Shown: positions 1 through 7,023, counted from the first letter of the stretch. The stretch is DNA of 9,996 nucleotides from Gammaproteobacteria bacterium (GCA_024638545.1 JAHEKD010000045.1:1-9996), one strand, 5' to 3'. Made by a program: numbers and translations. The notes: generated by a model not told the origin, from the letters alone.

Positions 1-957
1 AGTACAGCCTATCCACGCATACTTTTCAGGAAAAGGGTCAAAAAAACCAACTTTGACTTCGCCAGCCAGAGCAACACCCATCATCACTGCAGCCATCATC
101 ATAATTAAATGACTGTACCACCAGCGAGACATGTGCTTTTTTGTTGACTTTATATTTCCATTTCCTACAAAATCAAAGTAAATCCAGCACATTGCGCACA
201 ATGCCAGGCCGCCAAGCACATAGTTAAAAAATATTGGCGACGGCACACTATAGATGCCTTTCTCGGAAAGCGTGACGACAAGCTTGAAAAATCCCTCGCC
301 AATGACAATTAACATCAACAGTGCAAAACGCTCTGAAAGGTGCTCTATCCTGGGTGTAAATTGCGGTAAACGCATCGTCCCGTATTTGGGCAGCAGATAG
401 CCTATCTGGACAATCACTATTGCAACAAACCAGACTAGATAGTTAATCGGTGCTGGCATAAATGCAGATATGAAGAAGAGTAAAGATGTCAAGATAAACA
501 GTCTGAACATTTCATATGCCAGCGTCTGTTTCTCATCCTCGTTGTGCACGACCGCCCGCCAATACATCAAAGCGAGCAAGCCTCGATTAACTGCATACCC
601 CATGGCAAAATAAAAAGCGCCCCTCTCCGGCAGGCTCGGAATTGAGGCAGCAAACACCATCACTGTGCAGATTTGTAATGCCATTATGATTCGGTGCACA
701 GCGTCCTTGCTGATATAAAGCGAGGTATAATAGACTGTATCGGCCCAGGCAACCCAAACCAGTGTAAACAGCCCTGCAAAAATAAGAAAGCCATCAAAAG
801 TCAAATGATGGCTTAAGTAGTTACCCAGTATAAATACGCAAACGACATGGACCAGGTCATAGAATAACTCTATCCAGGCGACGTGATGATCCGTCTGTTC
901 AACATCCTCATGATGCTTGGGTTTGTGCCAAAGCAGGCAGAGTTGATCACGACTCAT
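1..957 (-). CDS. ltrA: LtrA-family (low temperature requirement) integral membrane protein, 3' end beyond the window
   Basis: The reading frame is open from ATG at 957 to the left edge, giving 319 residues without a stop; the C-terminus is missing. The family hallmark WIELFYDLVHVVCVF lies at residues 28-42, just before the first membrane helix. SERFALLMLIVIGEGFF (208-224) is the second conserved block, and YSHLIMMMAAVMMGVALAG (281-299) matches the late helix. Hydrophobic segments also occur near 55-72, 90-105, 153-183 and 245-264, so it is a polytopic inner-membrane protein. LtrA proteins were named from a Listeria low-temperature phenotype and their biochemical role is unknown. The ATG lies 12 bases after the tpx stop and has no clear ribosome binding site, which suggests translation coupled to tpx within the fur-led operon. 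Family assignment is firm; the job in this operon is unknown. Confidence 0.85.
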   Translation of the reverse strand, partial: MSRDQLCLLWHKPKHHEDVEQTDHHVAWIELFYDLVHVVCVFILGNYLSHHLTFDGFLIFAGLFTLVWVAWADTVYYTSLYISKDAVHRIIMALQICTVMVFAASIPSLPERGAFYFAMGYAVNRGLLALMYWRAVVHNEDEKQTLAYEMFRLFILTSLLFFISAFMPAPINYLVWFVAIVIVQIGYLLPKYGTMRLPQFTPRIEHLSERFALLMLIVIGEGFFKLVVTLSEKGIYSVPSPIFFNYVLGGLALCAMCWIYFDFVGNGNIKSTKKHMSRWWYSHLIMMMAAVMMGVALAGEVKVGFFDPFPEKYAWIGCT

Positions 958-969
958 TAATGTGATGAA

Positions 970-1464
970 TTAAAGGGCGTCCAGAGCAGCCTGATAATCA
1001 GGTTCATTGCCAATTTCACCGACCAGTTGTGAATGAACAACTCTGTTATTTTCATCGATCACAACAACTGCCCTGCCGGTGATGCCTGCGAGTGGCCCAT
1101 CGGTGATTTTAATACCATAATCTTCCGCGAAATTACTTCGAAATGTAGATAGGGTATGCACATTTTCCAGCCCCTCGGCGCCGCAAAAACGAGCCTGGGC
1201 AAAAGGCAGATCCGCAGAAATAACCAGTACCGATACATTATCGAGTCTGGATGCATGCTCATTAAATTTACGTGTTGAAGTTGCACAGGTCGGCGTATCG
1301 ACACTGGGTACAATGGATAGAACTTTCTTTTTTCCTGCAAAATCTGTCAGACTGACATCAGTAAGTTCTTTATTTGTCAGATTGAAATCTGGTGCATCGC
1401 TGCCAACTGCGGGTAATTCTCCGCTGGTGTGACAGGCGTTTCCATGTAGCGTAATTTCAGCCAT
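970..1464 (-). CDS. tpx: Thiol peroxidase (atypical 2-Cys peroxiredoxin)
   Basis: The 164-residue protein has the usual Tpx length. It reduces hydrogen peroxide and organic hydroperoxides using thioredoxin, in the cytoplasm or periplasm depending on species; no signal peptide is visible here. The peroxidatic cysteine is Cys60 in [16 protein letters not shown], with Thr57 of the Px-x-x-T/S-x-x-C active site. The resolving cysteine is Cys94 in ARFCGAEG, the spacing expected for the intramolecular disulfide of Tpx. Arg131 in [11 protein letters not shown] completes the active site. An additional Cys11 is present. A strong Shine-Dalgarno (AAGGAG, complement of 1474-1479) sits nine bases before the ATG and fixes the start. 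The gene follows the ABC ATPase gene after 43 bases and precedes ltrA by 12, so it is probably co-transcribed from the Fur-controlled promoter upstream of fur. Function is well supported. Confidence 0.96.
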   Translation of the reverse strand: MAEITLHGNACHTSGELPAVGSDAPDFNLTNKELTDVSLTDFAGKKKVLSIVPSVDTPTCATSTRKFNEHASRLDNVSVLVISADLPFAQARFCGAEGLENVHTLSTFRSNFAEDYGIKITDGPLAGITGRAVVVIDENNRVVHSQLVGEIGNEPDYQAALDAL

Positions 1465-1507
1465 ACTTAAGTTCTCCTTGTTGGAAGTTATAAATCTTTA
1501 AGAAAAA

Positions 1508-2566
1508 TCAAAGGTTGTACACAGTCGCAGATGGATTAACGAGCTCAACATGGGTTGTATCACCCACCTGTAAATTAAGCTGCTGTGAGGCCAGTGCAAA
1601 AATGTGTTCATCATTTTCCAGCTTTAATGCGTAGATCAGCTGTTCTGCTTCCAGGCTGCGGTAGATCACTTTTGCTGCGTGCCTGGCGTTTGATCGCGTG
1701 ATTTGAGCATCGCTGCAGCGTAATAATACCTCGACTGGCGTATTTCCGACAGTAGTTTGAATATCATTTCGGGCCTGGATCAGGCCCAGTACAGTCTCTA
1801 CTTTACCGTTACTTAAAAGGTTACCCTTAATTATCGAATTATGCCCTGTAAAACGGGCAACCTCTGGTAAAGCGGGATGGTAAAGCAGATTTTGAGGTGT
1901 ATCCCATTGCAAAATTTCACCATTTCCCATGACCCCGACATAATCGCCCAGTGAAAGCGCATCTTCGCGGTCATGGGTGACAAGAAGTGTAATGATTCCT
2001 CGTTCTCTTAACAGTTGTAAAATCTCTTCTGCGAGCGGCTGTCGGAGTGCAGTATCCAGGTTTGCAAAGGGTTCATCAAGTAACAGAATCTGCGGCTCTA
2101 GAACTAATGCTCTGGCAAGCGCAATTCGCTGCTGTTGACCACCGGAGAGTTCGTGCGGGTAACGTGCTGAATAGCCTTTCAAATCGAGTTGGGCGAGAAT
2201 ATTTTCCACTCTCTGCCTGCGCTTTCCGGACTTGAGATTGAGTCCATAAGCAACGTTTTCGGCCACTTTCATGTGCGGAAACAGGCCAAGGTCCTGAAAC
2301 ACCATCATCGCCGGGTGCTTATTCAGTCTCAGATTGCCATTTACACGGGTAATATTTTGTTCGCCCAGGTAGATCTGGCCCTGATCAGGGCAGAGCAGGC
2401 CAGCAATGAGTTTGAGTAACGTGGTCTTGCCGCAGCCGCTCGGGCCAAGTAAACAACTGACTTCGCCCGCATAGAGTTTAAAATTGATATCATTCAGAAT
2501 TTTCTCATTGCCGATACTGTAGGAAAGATCTTCCACACTCAGATGAATCTGACTCGTAGTAACCAT
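1508..2566 (-). CDS. FbpC-like ABC transporter ATP-binding protein with C-terminal TOBE region
   Basis: This 352-residue ATPase of the CUT/spermidine-putrescine/iron(III) importer class energises a substrate-binding-protein-dependent uptake system at the inner membrane. Visible motifs: Walker A GPSGCGKTT (41-49), Q-loop Gln91 in VFQDLGLFPHM, signature LSGGQQQR (140-147), Walker B ILLLDEP (160-166), D-loop NLD (169-171) and switch His198 in LLVTHDRED. Residues from about 245 to the end form the regulatory TOBE-like extension. VFQDLGLFPHMKVAENVAYGL and the neighbouring fur and Fur box favour an iron(III) importer of the FbpC type; polyamine, sulfate or molybdate import cannot be excluded by sequence alone. 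No binding protein or permease is encoded nearby, so its partners must lie elsewhere. The ATG begins 38 bases after the fur stop and lacks a clear ribosome binding site. ATPase assignment is certain, substrate is inferred. Confidence 0.88.
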   Translation of the reverse strand: MVTTSQIHLSVEDLSYSIGNEKILNDINFKLYAGEVSCLLGPSGCGKTTLLKLIAGLLCPDQGQIYLGEQNITRVNGNLRLNKHPAMMVFQDLGLFPHMKVAENVAYGLNLKSGKRRQRVENILAQLDLKGYSARYPHELSGGQQQRIALARALVLEPQILLLDEPFANLDTALRQPLAEEILQLLRERGIITLLVTHDREDALSLGDYVGVMGNGEILQWDTPQNLLYHPALPEVARFTGHNSIIKGNLLSNGKVETVLGLIQARNDIQTTVGNTPVEVLLRCSDAQITRSNARHAAKVIYRSLEAEQLIYALKLENDEHIFALASQQLNLQVGDTTHVELVNPSATVYNL

Positions 2567-2579
2567 TGCGCGCTTATAT

Positions 2580-2604
2580 GCGATTGGCGATTCTAAAAGC
2601 GATT
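2580..2604. repeat. Three close copies of GCGATT between fur and the ABC gene
   Basis: GCGATT occurs at 2580-2585, 2587-2592 and 2599-2604, the last touching the fur stop codon. Starts are 7 and 12 bases apart. The repeats lie in the 38-base transcribed spacer between two genes of the operon. No function is evident; it may be chance or a weak regulatory or RNA-processing site. Confidence 0.35.
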
Positions 2605-3075
2605 TTATTTCTTAACGATGATATCAAGATCTCGCCTGGGAGGCATGTCACACTCACCTCTGTCCTTTATACCATCACATGTGCCGTATACGTACAGTGA
2701 ATGATCAGCAATCGAAAATCCGGCATTCGTGGCCAGGTTTTTTTGTCTTTCATTCATTCTTTCATCACGAAATTCAAAAACATGACCACATTCTGTACAT
2801 ACCATGTGATCGTGCTCGGGCTGATCATTGAGTTCAAATACTGAACGGCCGCCTTCAAAATTATGACGTATCACCAGGTTGGAGTTTTCGAAATCAGTCA
2901 ATACGCGATAAACTGTGGCCAGACCAATCTCATCGCCAGATTCGAGCAGCAGTTTGTAGACGTCCTCGGCGCTGACATGCCTGACTTCGTTATTTTTCAA
3001 AATTTCCAGAATTTTAATTCGAGGCAGAGTGGTTTTAAGGCCAGCCTGTTTAAGGTTCTGTGGAATATTAGGCAT
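2605..3075 (-). CDS. fur: Ferric uptake regulator Fur
   Basis: Fur is the cytoplasmic Fe(II)-dependent repressor of iron acquisition genes. The 156-residue protein has the winged-helix DNA-binding domain at about 1-83, with recognition helix GLATVYRVLTDFE (51-63). The dimerisation/metal domain follows. Candidate metal ligands are His33, Glu81, His88 and His90 (EHDH), and Cys93/Cys96 in CTECG, the structural zinc pair. Near the C-terminus Cys133 and Cys142 would be the second zinc pair; they are nine residues apart, wider than the five-residue separation in E. coli Fur, and the tail DMPPRRDLDIIVKK replaces the His-rich E. coli tail. The ATG at 3075 is preceded by a weak purine-rich GAGAAG. Fur is the first gene of a minus-strand operon, under a Fur box that implies autoregulation. 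Identification is very strong. Confidence 0.97.
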   Translation of the reverse strand: MPNIPQNLKQAGLKTTLPRIKILEILKNNEVRHVSAEDVYKLLLESGDEIGLATVYRVLTDFENSNLVIRHNFEGGRSVFELNDQPEHDHMVCTECGHVFEFRDERMNERQKNLATNAGFSIADHSLYVYGTCDGIKDRGECDMPPRRDLDIIVKK

Positions 3076-3102
3076 ACTATCTTCTCGTAATTCCGGATGA
3101 TA

Positions 3103-3131
3103 ATAGTAGCACTTATGAGAATCATTCTCAA
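3103..3131 (-). promoter_or_regulatory. fur: sigma70-like promoter of the fur operon
   Basis: On the minus strand TTGAGA (complement of 3126-3131) is the -35 and TACTAT (complement of 3103-3108) the -10, separated by exactly 17 bases. Transcription would start near 3096, about 20 bases before the fur ATG. The Fur box overlaps the -35 and most of the spacer. Confidence 0.72.
3116..3130. promoter_or_regulatory. Fur box (7-1-7 inverted repeat)
   Basis: TGAGAATCATTCTCA is a perfect 7-1-7 palindrome (TGAGAAT, C, ATTCTCA). It matches the classic Fur recognition pattern tGAtAATnATTaTCa at nearly every position. It lies 41 bases upstream of the fur start and overlaps the predicted -35 and spacer, so Fur with iron would block polymerase and create autorepression of the whole fur-ABC-tpx-ltrA operon. 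Confidence 0.88.
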
Positions 3132-3344
3132 TAAAATCAGCTGCTGCGGTGCTCGAGATTTACTGATGCCCGTGATCTGTCCGATCCAGTTTTGCACAGG
3201 TATGATCCTTCAGGACGGGTTAATAAACGGGATACACTTATCACAGTTTTAGTCATAATGACTCATCAGATATACAGTACCGCACTATATCAACTGGCTT
3301 CATCCAGTCCCGTCTGGTTTCAATACTGGCTGATGAATACAGTC

Positions 3345-3375
3345 TTGTTAATAAAGTCTACAGAACATGTATAGT
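3345..3375 (+). promoter_or_regulatory. Weak candidate promoter for the hydrolase-OsmC gene
   Basis: TTGTTA (3345-3350) and TATAGT (3370-3375) resemble -35 and -10 elements, but the 19-base spacer is longer than ideal. The -10 lies 26 bases before the ATG at 3402, which gives a short leader. Confidence 0.28.
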
Positions 3376-3401
3376 GTGACTTTCCAACTTGGGTTATCGA
3401 A

Positions 3402-4625
3402 ATGACATCAACAAATGTGAAATTTTTATCAGATTCAGGAGAGTCACTCAAGGGTGTTCTACAAGCACCTTCAGGCGTTCCAGCACACAATTATGTGATC
3501 TTCGCGCACTGCTTTACATGCAACAAGAATTTAAATGCAATTCGCCATATCAGCGCTGCATTAGTCGCAAATGGTTTTGCAGTTTTAAAGTTTGATTTTA
3601 CCGGCCTGGGTGAGAGTGAAGGTGAATTTTCACAAACATCTTTCACATCCAATATCTCCGATTTGGTCAAGGCAGCTGATTTTTTATCTGAACATTATCA
3701 TCCACCCGCGCTGTTAGTCGGTCATTCACTGGGCGGTGCCGCGGTGCTGGCGGCGGCGGTAAAAATACCCAGCATAGATGCCGTTGTTACCATAGGTGCA
3801 CCCTTTGCACCAGAGCATGTTGAGCATCTGTTTGACGGTGCGCAGGATCAGTTTGAGCAAACGGGCCAGGCACGCGTCAACATCGGCGGGCGTGCGTTTG
3901 TTATTGGCAAGCAATTCGTTGATGATATCAGGTCCCAGGACCCTTTGCAGACAGTGGGATCCCTGAAGCGGCCATTAATGATTATGCACGCTCCTCAGGA
4001 CACCATCGTGGGTATAGACAATGCAGCAAGTATTTACAAGGCTGCAAAACATCCCAAAAGCTTTATTTCGCTGGATGGTGCAGATCATTTATTGACCAAC
4101 CCAGAGGACGCTATTTATGTTGGGAATACAATAGCAGCCTGGGCATCCCGCTATATTGACATTCCGGTTCATGAAAACCTGCAAACTGATCAGGAAGTCG
4201 TGGTTCGACTTGATGGCCAGGCTGGCTACACCACCTTTATGCAGGTTGGCAAACACAAGCTTGTCGCCGATGAGCCAGTTTCTGTAGGCGGCTCGGATGC
4301 AGGCCCAAGCCCGTATGGTTATCTGCTGGCTGGTTTAGGTGCCTGCACGGCGATGACTCTGCAAATGTATGCGCGCAGAAAAAAATGGGATTTACACTCA
4401 GTTGATGTGCATTTGAGCCATGCCAAAATTCATGCAGACGATTGTGATTGTGATCTTCAGGGTGATGATAAAGGCAGGTTAGATAAAATCAATCGCCTGA
4501 TAGATTTGCAGGGAACACTGGACGATCAACAAATCAAGCGGTTGCTGGAAATCGCTGATCGATGCCCGGTGCATAAAACGCTGGAGACCGAGGTTTTGGT
4601 GACAACTGGTTTATTGGTGAGGTGA
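3402..4625 (+). CDS. Bifunctional alpha/beta hydrolase / OsmC-family protein
   Basis: Two domains are fused in this 407-residue cytoplasmic protein. Residues 1 to about 255 are an alpha/beta hydrolase: oxyanion region FAHCFTCNKN (35-43), nucleophile elbow GHSLGG with Ser109, probable acid Asp200 in HAPQD, and His229 in DGADHLL. Residues from about 262 to the end are an OsmC/Ohr-type domain, the fold of thiol peroxidases acting on organic hydroperoxides. Its two cysteines are Cys315 in LGACTAMT and Cys388 in ADRCPVHKTLE, the normal OsmC pair. A Cys/Asp-rich stretch HADDCDCD (344-351) lies between them. This domain order is an established fusion family in proteobacteria; the natural substrate is not known, though hydrolysis of an ester coupled to hydroperoxide reduction is a reasonable guess. 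The ATG has no strong ribosome binding site. The gene faces away from the fur operon and may share the stress theme. Confidence 0.92.
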   Translation: MTSTNVKFLSDSGESLKGVLQAPSGVPAHNYVIFAHCFTCNKNLNAIRHISAALVANGFAVLKFDFTGLGESEGEFSQTSFTSNISDLVKAADFLSEHYHPPALLVGHSLGGAAVLAAAVKIPSIDAVVTIGAPFAPEHVEHLFDGAQDQFEQTGQARVNIGGRAFVIGKQFVDDIRSQDPLQTVGSLKRPLMIMHAPQDTIVGIDNAASIYKAAKHPKSFISLDGADHLLTNPEDAIYVGNTIAAWASRYIDIPVHENLQTDQEVVVRLDGQAGYTTFMQVGKHKLVADEPVSVGGSDAGPSPYGYLLAGLGACTAMTLQMYARRKKWDLHSVDVHLSHAKIHADDCDCDLQGDDKGRLDKINRLIDLQGTLDDQQIKRLLEIADRCPVHKTLETEVLVTTGLLVR

Positions 4626-4781
4626 GAGTAGTTAATGCGATGACTTCGAGCAGTTCACGACGATTCCATACAGTGGGCCAATTAATGATGCCGGGTGAAA
4701 GACTGGCTACCCATCAACACGGTGGACAGTGGTTCACCACCGGCCAGACGCTTTGCAGCTATTTACGACCGGATAAACCGT
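4626..4781. other. Convergent spacer with an unpaired hairpin, no gene called
   Basis: The stretch lies between the converging hydrolase-OsmC and XRE genes. CGGTGG (4720-4725) and CCACCG (4737-4742) could form a six-pair stem with an 11-base loop, but no T-run follows on either strand, so an intrinsic terminator is not established. A GTG-started frame covers 4622-4861 and overlaps the XRE coding end; its residues do not match a family I recognise. Confidence 0.4.
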
Positions 4782-5144
4782 TCAATCACCTCTCTCAATC
4801 TCTGTTCGAATCGACGCCAGGATTACAGTTAATTCTTCAAGTCTATGTTCAGCCTGGGTAAGCTGATCGTTCAGAAACCGGGAGCGATCAATATCGAAAC
4901 TTCCGATTTCCGGTGGCTGTTCGCCACCTGCAATCAGCCACAGCAGAGGTACGCCCAGGACACCGGCCAGATTGGCCAGCCGGGATGCTCTGGGTTCTGA
5001 TTTTTCTGACTCCCAGTCGATGATTGTCTTCTTTTTAACGCCAAGACGTTGGGCAAGTTCAGATTGTGTCCATCCTTTTGCCTTTCTTGAGTTTGTAATG
5101 CGCTTGCCCAGCATCACTACAGAACCAATGTTTGGTGTCGTCAT
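4782..5144 (-). CDS. XRE-family helix-turn-helix transcriptional regulator
   Basis: A 120-residue DNA-binding protein. The HTH_3/Cro-CI domain covers about 12-70: LGKRITNSRKAKGWTQSELAQRLGV (12-36), then the recognition helix and the motif IIDWESEKSEPR (41-52), corresponding to the classic 'IsrWErGkreP'. Residues 88-117 (RSRFLNDQL...ILASIRTEIE) are predicted helical with heptad-like hydrophobics and probably a dimerisation coiled coil. There is no ligand-binding or peptidase domain. Its target is unknown; the divergent isochorismatase gene and its own promoter are the obvious candidates because an inverted repeat lies in their shared intergenic region. The ATG at 5144 lacks a visible ribosome binding site; an internal Met11 is also poorly supported. 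Class is firm, regulon is inferred. Confidence 0.87.
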   Translation of the reverse strand: MTTPNIGSVVMLGKRITNSRKAKGWTQSELAQRLGVKKKTIIDWESEKSEPRASRLANLAGVLGVPLLWLIAGGEQPPEIGSFDIDRSRFLNDQLTQAEHRLEELTVILASIRTEIERGD

Positions 5145-5160
5145 AATTGTGCTGTTTGAG

Positions 5161-5188
5161 TATAGTTAGATAAATAATCGTGACTATA
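5161..5188. promoter_or_regulatory. Candidate XRE operator: inverted repeat TATAGT-N16-ACTATA
   Basis: TATAGT (5161-5166) and ACTATA (5183-5188) are exact inverted copies, 22 bases apart centre to centre, about two helical turns, fitting one dimer or two half-sites on one DNA face. It sits 17-44 bases upstream of the XRE start, around its predicted transcription start. The link to the XRE protein is an inference from position. Confidence 0.35.
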
Positions 5189-5201
5189 TTGCAGTTTGAT
5201 A

Positions 5202-5229
5202 TCTATATAATTCATACTAACATGTTCAA
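5202..5229 (-). promoter_or_regulatory. Candidate promoter of the XRE gene
   Basis: On the minus strand TTGAAC (complement of 5224-5229) and TATAGA (complement of 5202-5207) are separated by 16 bases. The start would be near 5195, close to the inverted repeat at 5161-5188. The surrounding DNA is so AT-rich that chance matches are common. Confidence 0.35.
5206..5211 (+). promoter_or_regulatory. Possible -10 element (TATAAT) toward the isochorismatase gene
   Basis: A perfect TATAAT lies 107 bases before the leader ORF at 5318, but no good -35 is found 16-18 bases upstream. An alternative weak promoter uses TTGTCG at 5269-5274 with an AT-rich -10 near 5291-5297. Neither is convincing alone. Confidence 0.22.
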
Positions 5230-5301
5230 TATACTATTCAACATCCAGACCTATGCAAATAGATATTTTTGTCGTCTATTTTAATAAATAATAACGTTAA
5301 C

Positions 5302-5347
5302 AGGGAGTAACCCGGCAATGTGGAAAACCAATTCAGCTAGATGTTGA
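5302..5347 (+). CDS. Nine-residue leader ORF (MWKTNSARC) overlapping the isochorismatase start
   Basis: ATG at 5318 is preceded by AGGGAG (5302-5307) with a ten-base gap, the only good ribosome binding site in front of the isochorismatase gene. The frame reads nine codons and stops with TGA at 5345-5347, just past the ATG (5341) of the hydrolase, which itself has no ribosome binding site. This geometry suggests the leader delivers ribosomes to the downstream start by coupling. The alternative is that the ribosome binding site and ATG are a degenerate former start separated from the gene by a frameshift; the hydrolase N-terminus already looks complete, which argues against that. Coordinates include the binding site; the ORF itself is 5318-5347. 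Confidence 0.45.
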
Positions 5348-5892
5348 TCAGTTCGGAAGATTCTTTTTTACTGGTGATTGATGTGCAGGAAAAACTCGCT
5401 CCGCAAATCCAGGACATGGAGCGCGTCATGACGAATATAATCAGGCTGGTTAAATCTGCAAAATCTTTGCAAATACCCATCATCTGTACAGAACACTGCC
5501 CGGAAAAAATCGGCTATACCGAAGTTCAGTTAATGCGCGATATCAATGTAGATGCAGTGATCAAAAAATCTCATTTTTCAGCCTGGCGGGAGCCGGAGAT
5601 TGCTGCGAAAATTGCCAGCCTGAATCGCAAACAGGTCATAGTTACGGGTGCAGAGACGCATGTCTGTGTTCTGCAAACCACACTTTTACTCAAGCAATCC
5701 GGTTATCAGCCATTTCTGGTGGCCGACGGCACGTCATCACGTCAGCGAGCCAACAAGCAGTTAGCAATAGCGCGAATGCGGCAAAATGCGATCAATATTG
5801 TTAGTGCAGAAATGGTTATTTTTGAATGGCTGAAGCGGGCAGATACTGACTCTTTTCGTGAATTACTGCCTGTAATAAAAAATAATGGCTGA
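5341..5892 (+). CDS. Isochorismatase-family cysteine hydrolase (YcaC-like)
   Basis: The 183-residue protein belongs to the isochorismatase-like hydrolases, cytoplasmic enzymes that cleave C-N or ether bonds through a Cys-Asp-Lys triad. Asp14 in LLVIDVQEKLAP, Lys76 in KKSHFSAW and Cys109 in VTGAETHVCVLQT supply the triad. The full N-terminal strand and usual family length support the ATG at 5341, since typical members begin with a short segment like MLISSEDSFLLVIDVQ. A TAG stop lies immediately before it in frame, so no longer in-frame protein is possible. Substrate is unknown: siderophore isochorismatases have a different, longer arrangement with a carrier-protein partner, so a nicotinamidase-like or general amidase-type activity is as likely. 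The gene converges on the glutaminase gene. Class is strong, substrate open. Confidence 0.88.
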   Translation: MLISSEDSFLLVIDVQEKLAPQIQDMERVMTNIIRLVKSAKSLQIPIICTEHCPEKIGYTEVQLMRDINVDAVIKKSHFSAWREPEIAAKIASLNRKQVIVTGAETHVCVLQTTLLLKQSGYQPFLVADGTSSRQRANKQLAIARMRQNAINIVSAEMVIFEWLKRADTDSFRELLPVIKNNG

Positions 5893-5941
5893 AGATTAAC
5901 CCCCCAACCCCGGGTTAGTACGACGCAATGTTGGACAAATA

Positions 5942-6868
5942 CTAGAAAATTGATTTTCCGGTAGCTGTTGTGAAATGTTCCAATGCGTGCATGCCCAATA
6001 CTGAATTCCCATGCTTGTTGAGCTCAGGACTCCAGACGGCAATTGAAAATTCATCAGGTTTAATAGCTGCGATGCCACCGCCAACACCGCTTTTGCCCGG
6101 CAGACCGACTCGGAACGTGAACTCACCAGCCTGATCATAAAAGCCACAGGTCTGCATAATCGAATTTATTCTTTTTGATTGGCTGGGGGTCAATATCTTA
6201 TCTCCCGAGTGCATTATTACGCCACGGTTAGCGAGTACTAAAAACGCATAAGATAAATCTGAGCAACTCATCGAAAGCGAACATTGGTGGAAATATAAAT
6301 CAAGCACGTCATCAACACAATTCTCAATGCGCTCAAAGGATTTTAGAAAATACGCCATTGCATAGTTTCTAAAGCCGGTTTTTTTTTCAGAATCAGTGAC
6401 TGACGCATCGAAATTTATTTTGCTGTTATTTGCGAGCCTGCGTACAAAATCCAGTAACTGGGTTTTAGGATCGTCGAGGCAGCTTATCAGTATATCCGAG
6501 ACAACAAGTGCACCCGCATTAATTAGCGGATTGCGTGGGAAGCCCTGCTCGTGTTCGAGCTGCACCAAAGAGTTAAACGGGTCGCCGGACGGCTCAATGC
6601 CAACCCTCTGGTAGACCCTCTCACCTATTTTTGAGGCCGCGAGGATTAAAGCAAATACCTTTGAAATACTTTGAATTGAAAAAGGCTTCTCAGCACAGCC
6701 GGTTGAGTACTGCGCCTTATCGTTGACACATGTCAGGCACATTGCAAACTGATGGGGCTTGACTTTTCGAAGTTCAGGAATGTAATCAGCAACCTGACCC
6801 CGGCCATAAAGCGGTTCAACCCGGCCTTTGATTTCATCAAGAATCTGTTGATATTTAATATCTCTCAC
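5942..6868 (-). CDS. glsA: Glutaminase (serine-dependent beta-lactamase-like fold)
   Basis: Glutaminase hydrolyses L-glutamine to glutamate and ammonia in the cytoplasm. The 308-residue length equals that of the E. coli YneH (GlsA2) enzyme. The catalytic Ser67-x-x-Lys70 lies in FSIQSISKVF. Substrate-contact positions appear as Asn117 (NPLINAGALV), Glu161, Asn168 (FRNYA), Tyr192, Tyr244 and Val262, the last in GLPGKSGVGGGIAAI. The C-terminal AVWSPELNKHGNSVLGMHALEHF block is typical. The start is GTG at 6868, chosen because AGAGGA (complement of 6877-6882) lies eight bases upstream; no ATG is better placed. It converges with the isochorismatase gene across 49 bases and faces away from the lipoprotein cluster. 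Glutaminases of this class aid acid resistance in some bacteria; whether that applies here is unknown. Confidence 0.96.
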   Translation of the reverse strand: MRDIKYQQILDEIKGRVEPLYGRGQVADYIPELRKVKPHQFAMCLTCVNDKAQYSTGCAEKPFSIQSISKVFALILAASKIGERVYQRVGIEPSGDPFNSLVQLEHEQGFPRNPLINAGALVVSDILISCLDDPKTQLLDFVRRLANNSKINFDASVTDSEKKTGFRNYAMAYFLKSFERIENCVDDVLDLYFHQCSLSMSCSDLSYAFLVLANRGVIMHSGDKILTPSQSKRINSIMQTCGFYDQAGEFTFRVGLPGKSGVGGGIAAIKPDEFSIAVWSPELNKHGNSVLGMHALEHFTTATGKSIF

Positions 6869-7023
6869 ACCTGTTATCCTCTATCAATTCAACCGGCTGG
6901 CAGCTGATTTTCTGGATGACCAAGACCCCGGATTCAAATCAGTAAAATCGCCTCCAGTCAGCATATGATTGCTGCTAAACGCTACTATTTAAGGTATTAT
7001 CCAACCAAGATAAACAGACCAGA

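Larger units (their letters stand above)
3076..3401. other. Divergent intergenic region between fur and the hydrolase-OsmC gene
   Basis: This 326-base stretch has no convincing gene. It holds the fur promoter and Fur box on its left side and presumably the plus-strand promoter of the hydrolase-OsmC gene on its right. The central part, about 3140-3340, shows no recognisable RNA, repeat or operator. An open frame at 3192-3374 (+) has no ribosome binding site and no recognisable domain, so it is not called. Confidence 0.6.

Noticed and set aside
3192..3374. Sixty-codon open frame upstream of the hydrolase-OsmC gene
   Set aside because: It starts with TTG, has no ribosome binding site or recognisable domain, and lies across the promoter region of the next gene.
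4622..4861. Seventy-nine-codon frame after the OsmC fusion, with an HQHGG stretch recalling cupins
   Set aside because: GTG start, no family match beyond the short His pattern, and it overlaps the end of the better-supported XRE gene on the other strand.
5897..5917. TAACCC/GGGTTA hairpin as a terminator between isochorismatase and glutaminase
   Set aside because: The stem is six pairs with a nine-base loop and there is no T-run on either side.
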